Assembly (NCBI GenBank): GCA_011037195.1
Contig: JAAEAF010002581.1
Location: forward strand, 62,001-126,000
From: Triatoma infestans
Lineage: Eukaryota > Arthropoda > Insecta > Hemiptera > Reduviidae
Length of the DNA: 64,000 bases
Direction: 5' to 3'
Shown here: positions 10,804 to 22,061 of the stretch, piece by piece
Numbering within the stretch: position 1 is the first letter of the stretch
Layout: every line of letters starts with the position of its first letter
The notes under the pieces: generated by a model
What the model saw: only the letters and a program-made list of their open reading frames with translations
The model's database searches: none
Told to the model about the DNA's origin: nothing
Program-made: the position numbers and the translations under genes

Positions 10804-11290
10804 GTGGCTCTTATCCCCCCCTCTCACAGAGAGAGAGAAAAAATGGCTTCAGTATCTACCGGTCTGGCAACAGTATCTTCAGATATCCTTAATCTCCAGC
10901 ACACCCAAGCGTTGCCTTGAGAGTGTTGCCTTCCCAAATGAGCGCAACTCTCTGTTCAGCGAAATGGAGATACTAATCTAGGCAGTGGTACACCGTTTCC
11001 ATAACACCATCGTTATAATTCTGACACATACGACTAGGTGTCCTGTGTAAATAACACCCAAGCGTGTTCAGTCAATAAACCTACCAACTGTACTGTCAAT
11101 AAACTATCAACTGCATCCTACTTAGGGAGAGAACATACTTCAAGTTCACCTGCCTTATATCTTTTAATAAATAAATCTCTTAGCCTGGAAACATCCCTCC
11201 CGTACTTCTCCACTTCCCTTCTCCCACATTGTGTAACTTTTTAATCACAAAATTGCTTTATGACAGCTACTACTGCTGGTTCGGGACCAC
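10804..11290 (+). repeat. Possible LTR-like segment
   Basis: Starts TGTGGCTC and ends GGGACCACA, giving TGTGG/CCACA ends. It carries several AATAAA or AATAAAC signals between 11070 and 11190. TGGTAGTGAGGATCACACC, which looks like a primer-binding-site region, follows at about 11295, and a short ATG frame (11337 onward) is cut by family C. No target duplication and no reverse transcriptase are present, so the call is weak. Confidence 0.2.
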
Positions 11291-11391
11291 AAAAATGGTA
11301 GTGAGGATCACACCTAAGCCAACTCACCCGCCTTGTCATGGCCTCTGCGTCCGCATGTCCAGTACCCAGAAGAACTCCATTCTGTTCCTCT

Positions 11392-11690
11392 TATAATGGA
11401 TGGGTTGAATAGAGAGAATTGGTTTGGTTTGATGAGTTAACAAGACTTGGTTAACACTGTCATATAATTACGAGCTTCACTGACTGCCTGGACTTTGCAG
11501 TAAAGATGGTAGATTTAGAGTGGAAGCGGGTAATGACACGTTGTGACTGGTGAACTATCTTCTGAACTAATTTGAACTCTATTTTCTCTGTATCCCGTCG
11601 CTGTATTTATATATAGTTTCTCCCACTCCAGTCCGAGAGAATGCCTGGTATTTTGTTTCACTTTTTCTGTTTCCTTGGTTGCTGTTACAC
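11392..11690 (+). mobile_element. Family C element
   Basis: TATAATGGATGGGTTGAATA starts it. CTGACTGCCTGGACTTTGCA, GACACGTTGTGACTGG, CCCGTCGCTGTATTTATATA and TTTCTCCCACTCCAGTCCGA follow in the same order as in the copies at 22522 and 36013. It ends near GCTGTTACAC. It has no coding capacity. Confidence 0.75.
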
Positions 11691-11699
11691 TCTGAACGA

Positions 11700-12970
11700 C
11701 ACCATTAATAAATTTAAACATTGTTACCATATTATATATGATAAATACTTCAGTAAATAGATCTTTAAGATAACCTCTCCTTTTTCAATAGAAAATATGA
11801 ATTAAATTTATTTCTCTTATATTTTTACAATCTATTTTATAGTTGTAACAGTAGCAGGAAAATGTAATATTAAACTAGACTAGTAAAGACCGTTGATAAA
11901 AAGTGCCTCACACTCACATCTCCAAATGTGAATTAATATCCATAAAATCTGGCACTTTACTGACTTATATAAGAAAACTTAAAGGGTTTTCCTTATAAAG
12001 AGGAATTTTCTATTGAAAAAGAGCAGATAATTAAACTTTAATTATATTAGAGATCGATATAATAATTGCTTTTCTAAAGAATGTACGTTGTTTCTTTTAT
12101 CAAAGAAATAAAAAAAAAGTCTCAAACGACGTTTTTCCTCTGATGAGAAAATTGGTAATCATGGAATATATTAATACAAAGGAAATATATTTTTTTTTTC
12201 GATCTAAAAGAGTCTGTAGTAAATACGCTTTCTTCTCTACTCCTCTCCTACACTTCTCCATAAAGCTCCAATTTTTGTCAAGAAGTGGGCTAATTTTGAT
12301 CATTATTTTGCCATCAATTTTTTTAAGTTCTTACTTTCTTTTACGATTTATATACAGCTAGACATGTAGCTGATTGTTACATATACAGGTACAATGTATA
12401 ATTCGCGTTTAAGTTAGCAAATAATGAAAGATAGTTTAAAGAGAAAGCTGGAGATGAGCGGTACGATAGACTGATGAGTGATGATTTCTTAATATTATGT
12501 TGGTTACACTCATGCTTGTCCCGTTGATGGTTCAGGACTTCTTGAAAGTTTTTAAAAGACTTTTGATTGTAGACTATCTAAGACTGTAGTTTTATGACTG
12601 ATTCAGTTGTTAGATTGCTTGCTGATTTGAACTCGGAATTTGGCTCATTTTAATACAAAATCCAGAGAGTGGCTTTTTGCTAATAATCTGAAAATCCATT
12701 CGAGGGTTTCATTTTATATGCATGTCCACATCATCAGTAGCGCTATTGTTTTGCGTGGCGAAAAAAATTTACATTATATTTCTATTACACTTGATATATA
12801 TCAGTAAGTATTGCGATGATATTAAATTTTCGATTCTTTTTTTTCCATCAGAAATAAATACTTTAAGGACTTGGAATTGGACAAAAATATTTTTTGCGAA
12901 TTGTGTATGGGTGGTTTCTAGTTGGAGAATGAGAGAGTTATTATGTTTGTGTGTATATGACAAAAAAAAA
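11700..12970. other. No gene recognised
   Basis: AT-rich. Open stretches at 12143-12361 and 12722-13078 overlap frames on the other strand and contain no recognisable domain. The second one runs into family A, so neither is called. Confidence 0.4.
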
Positions 12971-13946
12971 TCTGATGTGAAACACTCACACAACTTTCTC
13001 TTACTCCAGTTCTCAAAAGTATCTTTCCCAAATTTTATAGTTTGTGTACCAAATTCAAAGAAATTCGTCGAGAACTGAAAAAAAAACTGTTCAGTAAAAG
13101 CGTACTTCCGGTTTACTAATTTTCTTGAAATTCGGAATTTTGGCCATCTATTTATTTCTAATTAATTTTCATTGGATGATAGAATTGTATAATCAACTAT
13201 GATAGCAGTTTAGAGAAAAACGTAACCCCACCTCCGCCCCAAAAAGTGCCCTTAAATGAATTTTCCCAGAGAAATGTTTCAAATAAAAGTTGTAGATCTT
13301 TGTATGTGTAGTTTATATAGGAAGTTTCAAGAAAATCGTCGGAGCCATTTATGAGAAAATCCCAAAAAAGTGAAAAAAATCATTTAGTGAAGTGGTAAAG
13401 TAAACGCACTTCCGGTACCCGATTTTTTCAAACTCAGAATTTCAACGACATATTTAATTCTCATTAACATTATTTAGATGATAGAATTGTCTAATAAACT
13501 GAAATAGCACTTTAGATAAAACCTAACCCCACCCTTCCCCCCAAAGTGCCCTTAAATGAATTTTCCCGTAGCTACTTCAAATAAAAGTTGTAGCTCTTTG
13601 TATGTGTGGTTGATGTGCTAAGTTTCAAGAAAATCGTCGGAACCATTTTTGAGAAAATTGCAAAAAAGTAAAAAAAAAAAAACTAGTAAAATGGTACTTC
13701 CGGTTGAAGAATTTTGACAGATTAATTACTGTCAGATCCCATGCTGATACCTAAATGGAATATCATGTTTGAATTTTATGCGACTTTTCGTTTTTGAGCA
13801 TGCTGTTATACACACACACAGACTTTTTTAAAAACAGCTTTTTTGGACTCAGGGGACCTCAAAACGGATATGTCCGGGGTGAAAACTCGATATCGAAAAT
13901 TTGACACGATTACAATGCTTCCTCTTACTAGGACTAAGAGATAGTA
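12971..13946 (+). mobile_element. Family A element, near full length
   Basis: A good reference copy. It begins TCTGATGTGAAACACTCACA and then AACTTTCTCTTACTCCAG. Module 1 has CGTCGAGAACTG, GCGTACTTCCGGTTTACTAA and AAACGTAACCCCACCTCC. Module 2 has CGCACTTCCGGTACCCGATT and CACTTTAGATAAAACCTAAC. These are followed by GTCAGATCCCATGCTGATAC, a short ACACACACA tract at 13812-13820, and TTTTTTGGACTCAGGGGACC. It ends CTTCCTCTTACTAGGACTAA and GAGATAGTA. Confidence 0.88.
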
Positions 13947-14175
13947 AAAATGCAGTGAGTTTAAACTTCATATTCTCTAAATATTTAATACAAATTATAA
14001 GTTTGCAGTAAATTTGTAAGTGATAACTATGTAAACTGCAGTAAAAGAGTCTCTTGGGATATTCCACACTAGATTTTTTAACTTACACATCAGAATATTG
14101 GACGCTTCCTATTACTTATAAATATTAGAAATATTACAAGAATTCAAATCTGGAAGAAAATTTATAATTAGAAGT

Positions 14176-14222
14176 TGGTAATTACAGTAAGAGAAGGTTG
14201 CGTGAATATTTCACACTAGACT
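14176..14222 (-). repeat. Family A isolated terminus
   Basis: GTAAGAGAAGGTTGCGTGAA followed by TATTTCACACTAGA is a decayed family A 5' terminus in minus orientation with no body attached. Confidence 0.5.
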
Positions 14223-14990
14223 GTAACTGCTGTAATTCTTCAGTTCACTGATTCCGCTTCTTTTTCAATAATTTGTGAAAATTTCATGCACAAATCTTGC
14301 TGATCACTTTTATTATTCGTTACAAATTCAAACAACTTTAAAATGCCTTCTTATTTTTAATATAGAATATACTCGTATATTTTAAAAATCAAAATAACAT
14401 TATAATCCGATTTACAAATAGAAAATTGCATTCTTTCAGTAAATTTATACTGTTCCCAATATCGCTGAAAGATACTAAATATTATTTTATGTCTTTATGC
14501 ATTATGCATGCAGTTTCCTTTATATTATAGCGATAAAAGTAGATAAAAATCTTATTCATAAATGTATCTTTCTACTAATCCTATGATAAATTGGTTTAAG
14601 AAAATATTATTAGAAATTAAAGAAAGATTTATAGCAAACGTAAACTTAATTCGCTTTATATAACCTTTTACACAGCAATAAAATTGATTTTAGTTTTGTT
14701 TAAATATTCGAAGTCTAATTTAAAAAAAAAAAAAAATAAAGTCTGTGTTAAAATTCATTAAAACAAAAACGGCACTTAAATTGTAATAAAAGTTTTTTTG
14801 TAAGATAAAAAACTTTGACATTAACATCATTTTAATGAAAAGTCAGTTTTTTTACTTGTCACCTTTCACCTAATTGGGGGGGGTGGTGGTGTTGGTTGCC
14901 AACATTCTAAATTCTCCTCCTCCAAAATTATATATTAAGAGAAAAAAAATGAGTTGTGCCCTTTTATGCTTCAGCGGCCATTCTCATTAC
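14223..14990. other. No gene recognised
   Basis: AT-rich. A G-run lies at 14876-14883 and A-runs near 14720. Nothing else. Confidence 0.4.
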
Positions 14991-15973
14991 AAAACATTTA
15001 GGTTTTCGGGTTGAGACCGATTCACTGTAAACTAACGACTGTGAGCATACTCCCTGAGTGTTGCTTTGGCATTCAAGGCGACACTACCCTGAAAAAGCCA
15101 ATTGCACTGCGGGCGAAACGTAAAGATCTGTGCTGAGGAGAATTTGTGTATGTGCTCTATGAATAGAGAGATATGCATCTTCTCGGACAGCCAGGCTGCG
15201 CTGAATGCACTTCGGGGCATTCAGAATTACTTCTTCCCTGATCAGGGAGTGTAGAAACTCCCTGGAGGCATTATCCCAGCACAACAAAGTTCGGCTAGTA
15301 TGGGTGCCGGGGCATAAGGGGATTAAAGGTAACGAAATAGCCGACCAACTGGCCAGGGAGGGAGCGAATACTCCCTACTATGTTCTGGGAATTGCCAAAA
15401 GTATGGCGAAGGCGTCTCTGAGAGAAGGGACTCGGAGCGCGCATAATCGTCACTGGAGGCTAAGTACTGGGGCAAAACACGGCAAAATGGTCATGCCAGA
15501 GAAAATGGTCATACAGGAAGAACCAGAGACACCGTGGATCTAAGCAGATATCAGATTTCTCTGAAAACGGCCCTGTTTACTGGCATGGTAGGTTCAAGAA
15601 ACATCTGCATAAGGTGGGATTCGTGGATTCAGAGCCTTTGTATAGACTGTGTCAGGAGGAGGAGGAGACGGTCTCTCACCTGCTGTTTGATTGCGTTGTA
15701 ATCAGCAGATTGCGGTACGAGATCTTCGGCACGTTGAGACCAGAAGAAATCGTACTCCAAGAAGGACTGATGGGGAAGGTTCTGGACATCATGAAGAGGG
15801 GGGCTTCCTCTACTAGGTTTCGAGGGGTTGGCACAATAAGCCTCAATGGGAGGCTGCAGTACCTGGGTTTGAGTCCCCCCCCCCTGCATCATTCTAATTC
15901 TTATTCTAATGGGCGAAACGTCGGTTTATAACAACCAATGATTGGTCTCAATCCAAAAAACCTTAATGTTTTG
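14991..15973. mobile_element. Fold-back family B, split by a LINE
   Basis: The left arm (14991-15121) has CAAAACATTTAGGTTTTCGG, GTTGAGACCGATTCACTG and, further on, GCGACACTACCCTGAAAAAG and GGGCGAAACGT. The right arm (15911-15973) has GGGCGAAACGTCGGTTTATA, CAACCAATGATTGGTCTCAA and CCTTAATGTTTTG. The two arms pair as in the intact copy at 5575. A 789 bp non-LTR retrotransposon fragment separates them, with GGGCGAAACGT duplicated on each side. Confidence 0.8.
15122..15910 (+). pseudogene. Non-LTR retrotransposon C-terminus (RNase H, zinc knuckle)
   Basis: 5'-truncated copy. Readable pieces are ICIFSDSQAALNALRG (around 15172-15220), which carries the DSQAA aspartate of RNase H, then after a frame change VRLVWVPGHKGIKGNEIADQ and LAREGA (15288-15366), the last RNase H catalytic aspartate block. 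After further breaks comes LYRLCQEEEETVSHLLFDCV (from about 15638), a CxxC...HxxxxC zinc-binding motif typical of the end of ORF2 in R1/I/LOA-type elements. The coding part ends near 15893 and an ATTCTTATTCTAAT tail may be the decayed TAA-type 3' tail. A perfect 11 bp target duplication (GGGCGAAACGT at 15111-15121 and 15911-15921) marks target-primed insertion into fold-back B. The same element recurs at 22613-23261. Confidence 0.9.
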
Positions 15974-15977
15974 CAGT

Positions 15978-16446
15978 CTGGTTTGGAACACTCACATGAC
16001 TTTCACTTACAGTAGTTAACGTACGAGGATTTCCCACCCGAATTTCTTTGTGGGCGTCCATAACTTGTCTTGGATCCCATCTCGCACAAGTTTTCTTATA
16101 CTGCAGCTTAAGTGAATAATGTTATGGACAGTTCTAACATTCGCGTGCACTTCTTCACCTATCAGTACAATAGTAATACGCCTGTTATCCTGGATTAACG
16201 TGCTAGTGCGAGATTCAAGGGAGGAAGTTGCAACTTCGTCCACTTTGTTGCTCGTCACAGACACTTACACGGCCACTTTTAAACTGTTCTACCCATTTGT
16301 AAACGTTCGATCGGTTCAAACAATTATTCCCATACACTTTCAAATTCTTTCGTGGATTTCACTACCTTTCAAGTTTGAATTTCAATTGTCAGTTAATAAT
16401 TGTAATAATTGGAGTTAAAGAAAGTTTTGAGTGTTCCACACCAGAT
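15978..16446. mobile_element. Mariner fragment bracketed by inverted family A termini
   Basis: The left edge is TCTGGTTTGGAACACTCACA plus TGACTTTCACTTACAGTAG. The right edge is the inverse: TGGAGTTAAAGAAAGTTTTG plus AGTGTTCCACACCAGA. Both are family A 5' termini, pointing inward. Between them lies mariner coding sequence (see 16016-16375) and none of the family A body that I recognise. Confidence 0.6.
16016..16375 (-). pseudogene. Mariner-like transposase, N-terminal half
   Basis: The minus strand reads NNCLNRSNVYKWVEQFKSGR with VSVCDEQQSGR (about 16340-16240). After a frame change it reads LIQDNRRITIVLIGEEVHAN, VRTVHNIIH and, more loosely, LVRDGIQDKLWTPTKK. These correspond to the two helix-turn-helix units of mariner transposases (VYxWxxRFKxGRxSVxDxxRSGR, then DRRITIxEIAxEVGISxGSVHxIL), which bind the inverted termini. 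The catalytic DDD domain is absent. A frameshift separates the two units, so the product would be non-functional. Confidence 0.8.
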
Positions 16447-16449
16447 GTT

Positions 16450-17325
16450 TGTTTCTTCTGGCACCCAATAGTGGGAGTGGGGAAGGAGCGTGTCCGTCAT
16501 AAAATTCCTCTACGTTAATTTACAAAAAAATTCCAACATTTAAGATTCTAAGATTTAACCTCAACATTTTTGACTGAGGTTAGAATTTACATAAGTAGTT
16601 AGATTGCAGGAAGTAATGATCAAGAAAAAGGTGAAACTTCCCAATAAAAGTTTCAATCATATATTTATTTTGGAGAAACTAGGTTTTATTTGAACAACAT
16701 TTGCCAGATGGCTTAATTTTTATATTATTAATTTAATAAAAATAATGATTATAATAATAGACTTTCTTTTGATTATTTATGTCTTCTTGAACAAACCTTC
16801 CAACTGCTAGCAGATTTTTAGAAAGCTATAAAAAAAAGTTATGATCATTTGCCAACAGATTGAGAGTGAATAAAAGGTCACGACTTCTCTGGAAGACATA
16901 CGAAAAAGGATATTTCTTCCCTCTAGGTAGAAGATTTGCTACTGCGGGAAATGCTGCAATACTGTATTAAGTAAGCACATTACACTCGATACATTGTTTG
17001 CAATGAAAAAGCTTAGGGAAATTACCATTTTTCGGTTGGAAAATCAACATTAAGGATCAACTAGACTAAACTAAGCTTGATAAGCTCAGTAAATACGGCC
17101 TTCTTTCTAAGAATTAGGCTACAATATAAAGCTGATTCCTAATCCGTAGTTTTTGAGTTAGGATAATGCAGTTTTTTGTTGTTTTTTTTTTTATTTAATT
17201 TTTTAGTTTTGTTTAAACATCAACCAAAAAATTCTGTGGTTGGAAAAATCAACATATTGATATTTTAACTAATAACAGCTGGTTGATGTTGGAAAAACTA
17301 AACCCATCGTTTCAACCAAAAGAAA
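16450..17325. other. No gene recognised
   Basis: AT-rich intervening DNA. No frame or repeat family was recognised apart from a T-run near 17183. Confidence 0.4.
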
Positions 17326-17600
17326 ATTGGTGTGAAACAATCAGACGACTTTCTGTTGTTAATAGAATTACAAAATTTACAAATTTCCTTGAAACTTTGA
17401 TTTTTTACTAAGCCCCTAACATAAATACAGAGGAGGAAGGAAGGTGGGACAACATTTACCCAAAGAGTGATTATTCTAAAGTTCAGAAGAGAGTGCCCTT
17501 TAACATCAAACAGGCCTATACAATATTTGAAATTTGATGTCATAGATTCCTCAGAATCCTGTAAAATCAATTTTTACGAAAAAGTGTTCAAATAGAAATG
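17326..17600 (+). repeat. Family A, degenerate 5' part
   Basis: AAATTGGTGTGAAACAATCA and GACGACTTTCTGTTG resemble the family A start. What follows (to 17600) is decayed, with a GGAGGAAGGAAGGTGGG tract in a position and orientation that do not fit a simple copy. Confidence 0.4.
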
Positions 17601-17840
17601 AGGGGAGGGATTAGCTTAGTGATTAGCGCATTGGACTCCCACGCGGAGGTCCTGGGTTTGAGTCCAGTGCTGCCCCTTAGATTTTTTTTCTGCCTAGGAT
17701 CCTCTACAGCTCACTGTTCGAAGGTGGATAGTGTTGTCCATAACGCAGGAACACTGTCAGCAGGCCGGCAGTGCATAGAGAAGGCTCCGGGCACCAATGA
17801 CCATTGATGGTTGACACGCCTTAAATTAAAAAAAAAAAAA
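17601..17840 (+). mobile_element. tRNA-derived SINE, best-preserved copy
   Basis: GGATTAGCTTAGTGATTAGC carries the A box and CTGGGTTTGAGTCCAG the B box. CGCATTGGACTCCCACGCGG separates them, as in a tRNA anticodon arm. The body has CTCACTGTTCGAAGGTGGAT, AACACTGTCAGCAGGCCGGC and CGGGCACCAATGACCATTGA. It ends ACACGCCTTAAATT plus 14 A's. The A tail abuts the 5' TCTGG of a family A copy. It is non-coding. Confidence 0.88.
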
Positions 17841-18511
17841 TCTGGTGTGAAACACACAACACAACATTCTCTTACTCTAGTTGTCAAATTGTAAATTGAC
17901 AAATTTTAGTTTATGAAGCAAAATTGATGAAATTCGTCGGAGTTCGTCGAAAACTGGGGAAAAAAATGTTCAGTAAAACCGCACTTCCGGTAATCCGATT
18001 TTTTCAAACTCAGAATTTCAACAAAACACATTTAATTCTAATTACTATTATTTAGATGACAAAATTGTGTAGCAAACTGAAATAGCACTTTAGAGGAAAA
18101 CCTAACCCCTCCAACTCCCCTAAAAGTGCCCTTAAATGAATTTTTCCTGACAAAAGTTTCTTATAAAAGTATCTTTGTATCTGTAGTTGATATACCAAGT
18201 TTGAACAAAATCGTCGGAACCATTTTTGAGAAAATTGCAAGAAAATAAGAAAAAAAACCATTAAGTAAAGTGGTACTTCCGGTTGAGGAATTTTGACCAC
18301 TGACCTACTGTCAGATCCCATGGTGATACCTAAACGTATTATCAACTTTCTACGATTGATCGTTTTTGAACTATGATGTTCACATATACACACACACAAA
18401 CCACCTTTTTGCATGTAGAGGACCTTTAAAACGGATATTTCCGGTGAAAACATGATATCGAAAATTTGGCGCAATTACAGTACTTCCACTTACTATGAGT
18501 AAGAAAAAGTA
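17841..18511 (+). mobile_element. Family A element, shortened
   Basis: Starts TCTGGTGTGAAACACACAAC and ends CTTCCACTTACTATGAGTAA with GAAAAAGTA. One internal module seems to be deleted compared with the copy at 12971. The (CA)n site is TATACACACACACAAACC near 18386. Two open frames on the minus strand (18052-18565) are repeat-derived. Confidence 0.82.
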
Positions 18512-18646
18512 AAAAGAAGAAAAAACAGAAATGATACGTATATATCGACGGAAATAGCTATCCAAGATATTGTTATCATTTCAAGAGTAAAGAAATTCGT
18601 TGTAATTGTTTTAGAGAAAAATAGTTAATTATGTAAAAAAAAAAAA

Positions 18647-19220
18647 TCTGATGTGAAACACTCACACAACTTTCTCTTACTCCAGTTCTCAAAATTATAA
18701 TGGACAAATTTTATAGCTTGTGTGTTCTAAATTTAATGAAATTCGTCGATAACTGGAAAAACTGTTCAGTAAAAGCGCACTTCCGGTTTACTAATTTTCT
18801 TGAAACTCGGAATTTCAGCCATATGTTTATTTCTAACTAATTATGTTTGGATGATAGAATTGTATAATCTATCATTAGCTCTTTGATATACCAAGTTTGA
18901 AGAAAATCGTCGGAGCCATTTTTGAGAAAACCGCAAAAACTAAAAAAAAAAAAAATTTAGTAAAGTGGTATTTCCGGTTGAGGAATTTTGACAGATATCG
19001 GACTGTTAGATCCCATTGTGATATCTAAACGAAATATTATGTTTCAACTTTCTACGGTTTCTCGTTTATGAGCTATGCAGTTTACACACAGACAATTTGC
19101 TAAAAACCACTTTTTTTGGACTCAGGGGACTCAGGGAAAACGGATATTTCCGGTGAAAACTCGATATAGAAAATTTGACACGATTACAATACTTCCTCTT
19201 GCTAGGAGTAAGAGAAAGTA
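18647..19220 (+). mobile_element. Family A element, shortened
   Basis: Starts TCTGATGTGAAACACTCACA after a run of A's and ends CTTCCTCTTGCTAGGAGTAA plus GAGAAAGTA. An internal deletion joins GAATTGTATAATC near 18866 to GCTCTTTGATATACCAAGTT. It lies only 135 bp after another copy in the same direction. Confidence 0.85.
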
Positions 19221-20629
19221 AAAAGAAAATGAAAGGAATTAATTAATTTTTTTTTTCTTTCAATTTTTCGATGGCGAAATAAGCTATAAAGACACTGTTT
19301 TACTTTTGTTAAGTCTTTAAAAAGTATTTCCTTGTCCCAAAGAATATTAAGTTTATTTAAAAAAAAAAAAAAAAATACAGTTTTATTATCTTTAATATAT
19401 TTCAGTTGTCAAATAAGGTGTACTAAGTGTTTTTTACAGCCCGAAGAGAATCGCACAATAAGGTTACTTTTAGCGACTTGAAACTTTGGTTATTGCATTA
19501 TTAAAAAAAAAAAAAAAAATCATAATAATGAGACGAACCTTTCAAAACTTTTTTCTCCGCTTTTTGAGATAAGTTTTTTAAATTGTATACAAAAAAAAAT
19601 ACAAACTTGAAAATATACTCACTTGAAAATGGATTTCTATTTTATTTTAAGGTACTAAGTTAATGGAAGAAAACTGGATTTACTCTCAATATATATATTT
19701 TTTTTAATGACAGACAAATAAGTTTCTTATTTTTATTGTATCAATGCAAGTAGTGTTTTTTTCCTTTTTCTTTTTCTGGACAATAAAGTGAGAAATAAAG
19801 TAGGTAGCATTTTTTTCTCTCAATAGAAATATTTTTTTTAAAACCAACTACCATACATTACAAAATGATATCAATTAAGTTTGGAAAGTTATAGAAATAC
19901 TTTTAGAAAAGTTCATTATAATTAGAAATATACTTAAGGCACATTGTTAACGAGGAAAATCGTTGTTGGGAAAGTACTTAAATAAAAAATGATGTAAGAC
20001 ACTTACATGGCTTTATCATACTCCTCTTAATACAATTATATATAAGTAAAAAGACAAATTTAATTTATACTCTGTTGGGCGGGATTTCTAAGCAAGAAAT
20101 TTCCTTATCCGCTCCATGCTCTCCATTGTATTTTCTTTGTGTTGGTGCGCTTCATCCGGTGTCCTCTGTGTGTGATTGTATATCCTTAGGTTACATAGTA
20201 TATTATTTGAAACTCTGTTACCGTTTTGTGTTTATGTAAAGAACTCTGTCTGTCCGTTCGTATATACACATGCGTGTTTCTACTAATATTACATTCATCT
20301 ATTAAAATTGTCTTTTAATCTATTTATCTTGTTCTTTGGATTACATTAAACTACAAGGCTTACAGCAACTGTATTAATTTTCTTCGTCTTTTACTTTCAA
20401 AACCTGCGTCAGCTATGCCAAAACATCTCTAACAAACTCAAATTTTACTTCTTTGTAGTAGTGATGGGGGGGATAAGTAGCAACATACTACTAAACTTGA
20501 TAGTTAGAGAGAAGAGATGATTTATATTATAATTTATAACCCAATAGAGCGTTCTAAAAAACACTGAACTAATTGTATGTAAAAATTTTGAAATTAACGC
20601 CACAAATTCCGTACGACTAAAACTAGAAT
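19221..20629. other. No gene; one decayed family A terminus
   Basis: AT-rich with long A/T runs (19360, 19503). GATGTAAGACACTTACATGG and CTTTATCATACTCCTCTTAA at 19991-20030 look like an old family A start. Nothing coding was recognised. Confidence 0.4.
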
Positions 20630-20900
20630 AAAAATGTTTCAAATAAAAGTGATATGTTTTTATTCTGTGAAATCTATGAAGTTAGCATATCATATTTTAA
20701 GGAAATCGTTTTAATCGTTTTCGAGAAAATCCCCCCCCCCAAAAATCATCAGAAACCTATTCTATAAAATCGCACTTCCGGTTAACCGATTTTTCTTCAA
20801 ATCTAAAATTCTATCAATGTTTCTTAATGTACATAAATATTATGTAGGTGGTAAAACCATTTATTATAGTGAAGTAATACTTAGAACAATGTTAATAGCC
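20630..20900 (+). repeat. Family A, degenerate fragment
   Basis: TGTTTCAAATAAAAGTGATA, a CGAGAAAATCCCCCCCC stretch and ATCGCACTTCCGGTTAACCG are internal-module motifs. Both termini are missing. Confidence 0.6.
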
Positions 20901-22061
20901 CTTGTCAAGAAAATCCCCTCCTTTTTTTTATCTACCTTTGATTTGCCAAATTAGCAGTTATTTGTTCTTCATTTTATTAAAAAATTTGTTCTTTATTTTC
21001 TTAAAAATAAGCCCCTCTCCACCCACCCCAGTATAATATGTTCACAATTATCTTTACAATAAATGAGACACTTTATAATAGAATGAATCTACTACATTGT
21101 AGCAAGTAAAGAACTTAATTATTTAGTAACCCAACTTGTAGGGGGCCAGCCTAACGAAGCAAAACTTTGTTTAAACTGTTTATACAGTAACAATTTGTTG
21201 AAAATAAATATGTTTGGAATATGTTGGATATATGATTAAATTTATAATTTTGAATTAATAAAAAATCACTTTATTATAAGACAAAAAAGAAAAAAAAAAA
21301 TAAACTATCGAAATATTAAAAGTTATTAATTGAAGTCCAATATATTATAACCTCTCTCCCCTTTTACAATCAGTTCAATAAAGATTTTTTTTTTTAAATA
21401 ATTTAACTTGAAAAATTAATAGATTTTACACAATTAATTTTGAAATATTTTTGGAATAGTCTATTTTTAGGAAACGTAAGTGGGTTTGCTAATAGGAAAT
21501 AGTAAACTAGCAATACAGTACGCCAATTTGTATTGATTTCTATTTGGCCACATAGGAAGTCAACACCCTTATTACTCTGTTTTATCTAAAAAGAATAACA
21601 CTACTTTCTGCTGCTATCAGTAATAAGACTGAGACTTCTTAAAATAAAACTATATCATGTAAAAAGATATTTTTAAAACATTGTAGAATTAAAATTTGGT
21701 TTCTTTCCCATTCTAATTAATTCGATTAAAATTTATTCATGTGTCTTTATTAGCCTTTCTTGTTATATCAGGTTAAGCAGGTAAAATTCTGCTTAATAAA
21801 TGAAGCGATGGAATGGAATTAACACATGTCATATGATAGATGAATGATGCGTCTAATTATACCATTTGTATAGTGTTTTGGGTTCTGGTACCAATTATTT
21901 TGAGAGATCTATTGTATTTCTAGACCGTTGATATGCAAGGATTATCGTACAAAACGATTGATTGATTTGTGAAAAGCACTTCAGGATACGTCAACAATAT
22001 AATATGAGATTAAATTTGTGAATATAACACTACCATTTGTATACCTATTGATATTGTATAA
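20901..22061. other. No gene recognised
   Basis: AT-rich intervening DNA without a recognised repeat. It precedes the candidate exon at 22062. Confidence 0.35.

Noticed and set aside
10804..11290. Confident LTR retrotransposon call
   Set aside because: The ends match over only five bases, there is no target duplication and no pol sequence; kept only as a low-confidence feature.
17620..17690. Functional tRNA gene
   Set aside because: A and B boxes are present but the cloverleaf is incomplete and the segment continues into a SINE body with an A tail.
18052..18474. A 140-residue minus-strand frame
   Set aside because: Same reason: it is a family A copy read backwards, rich in AT-driven residues.
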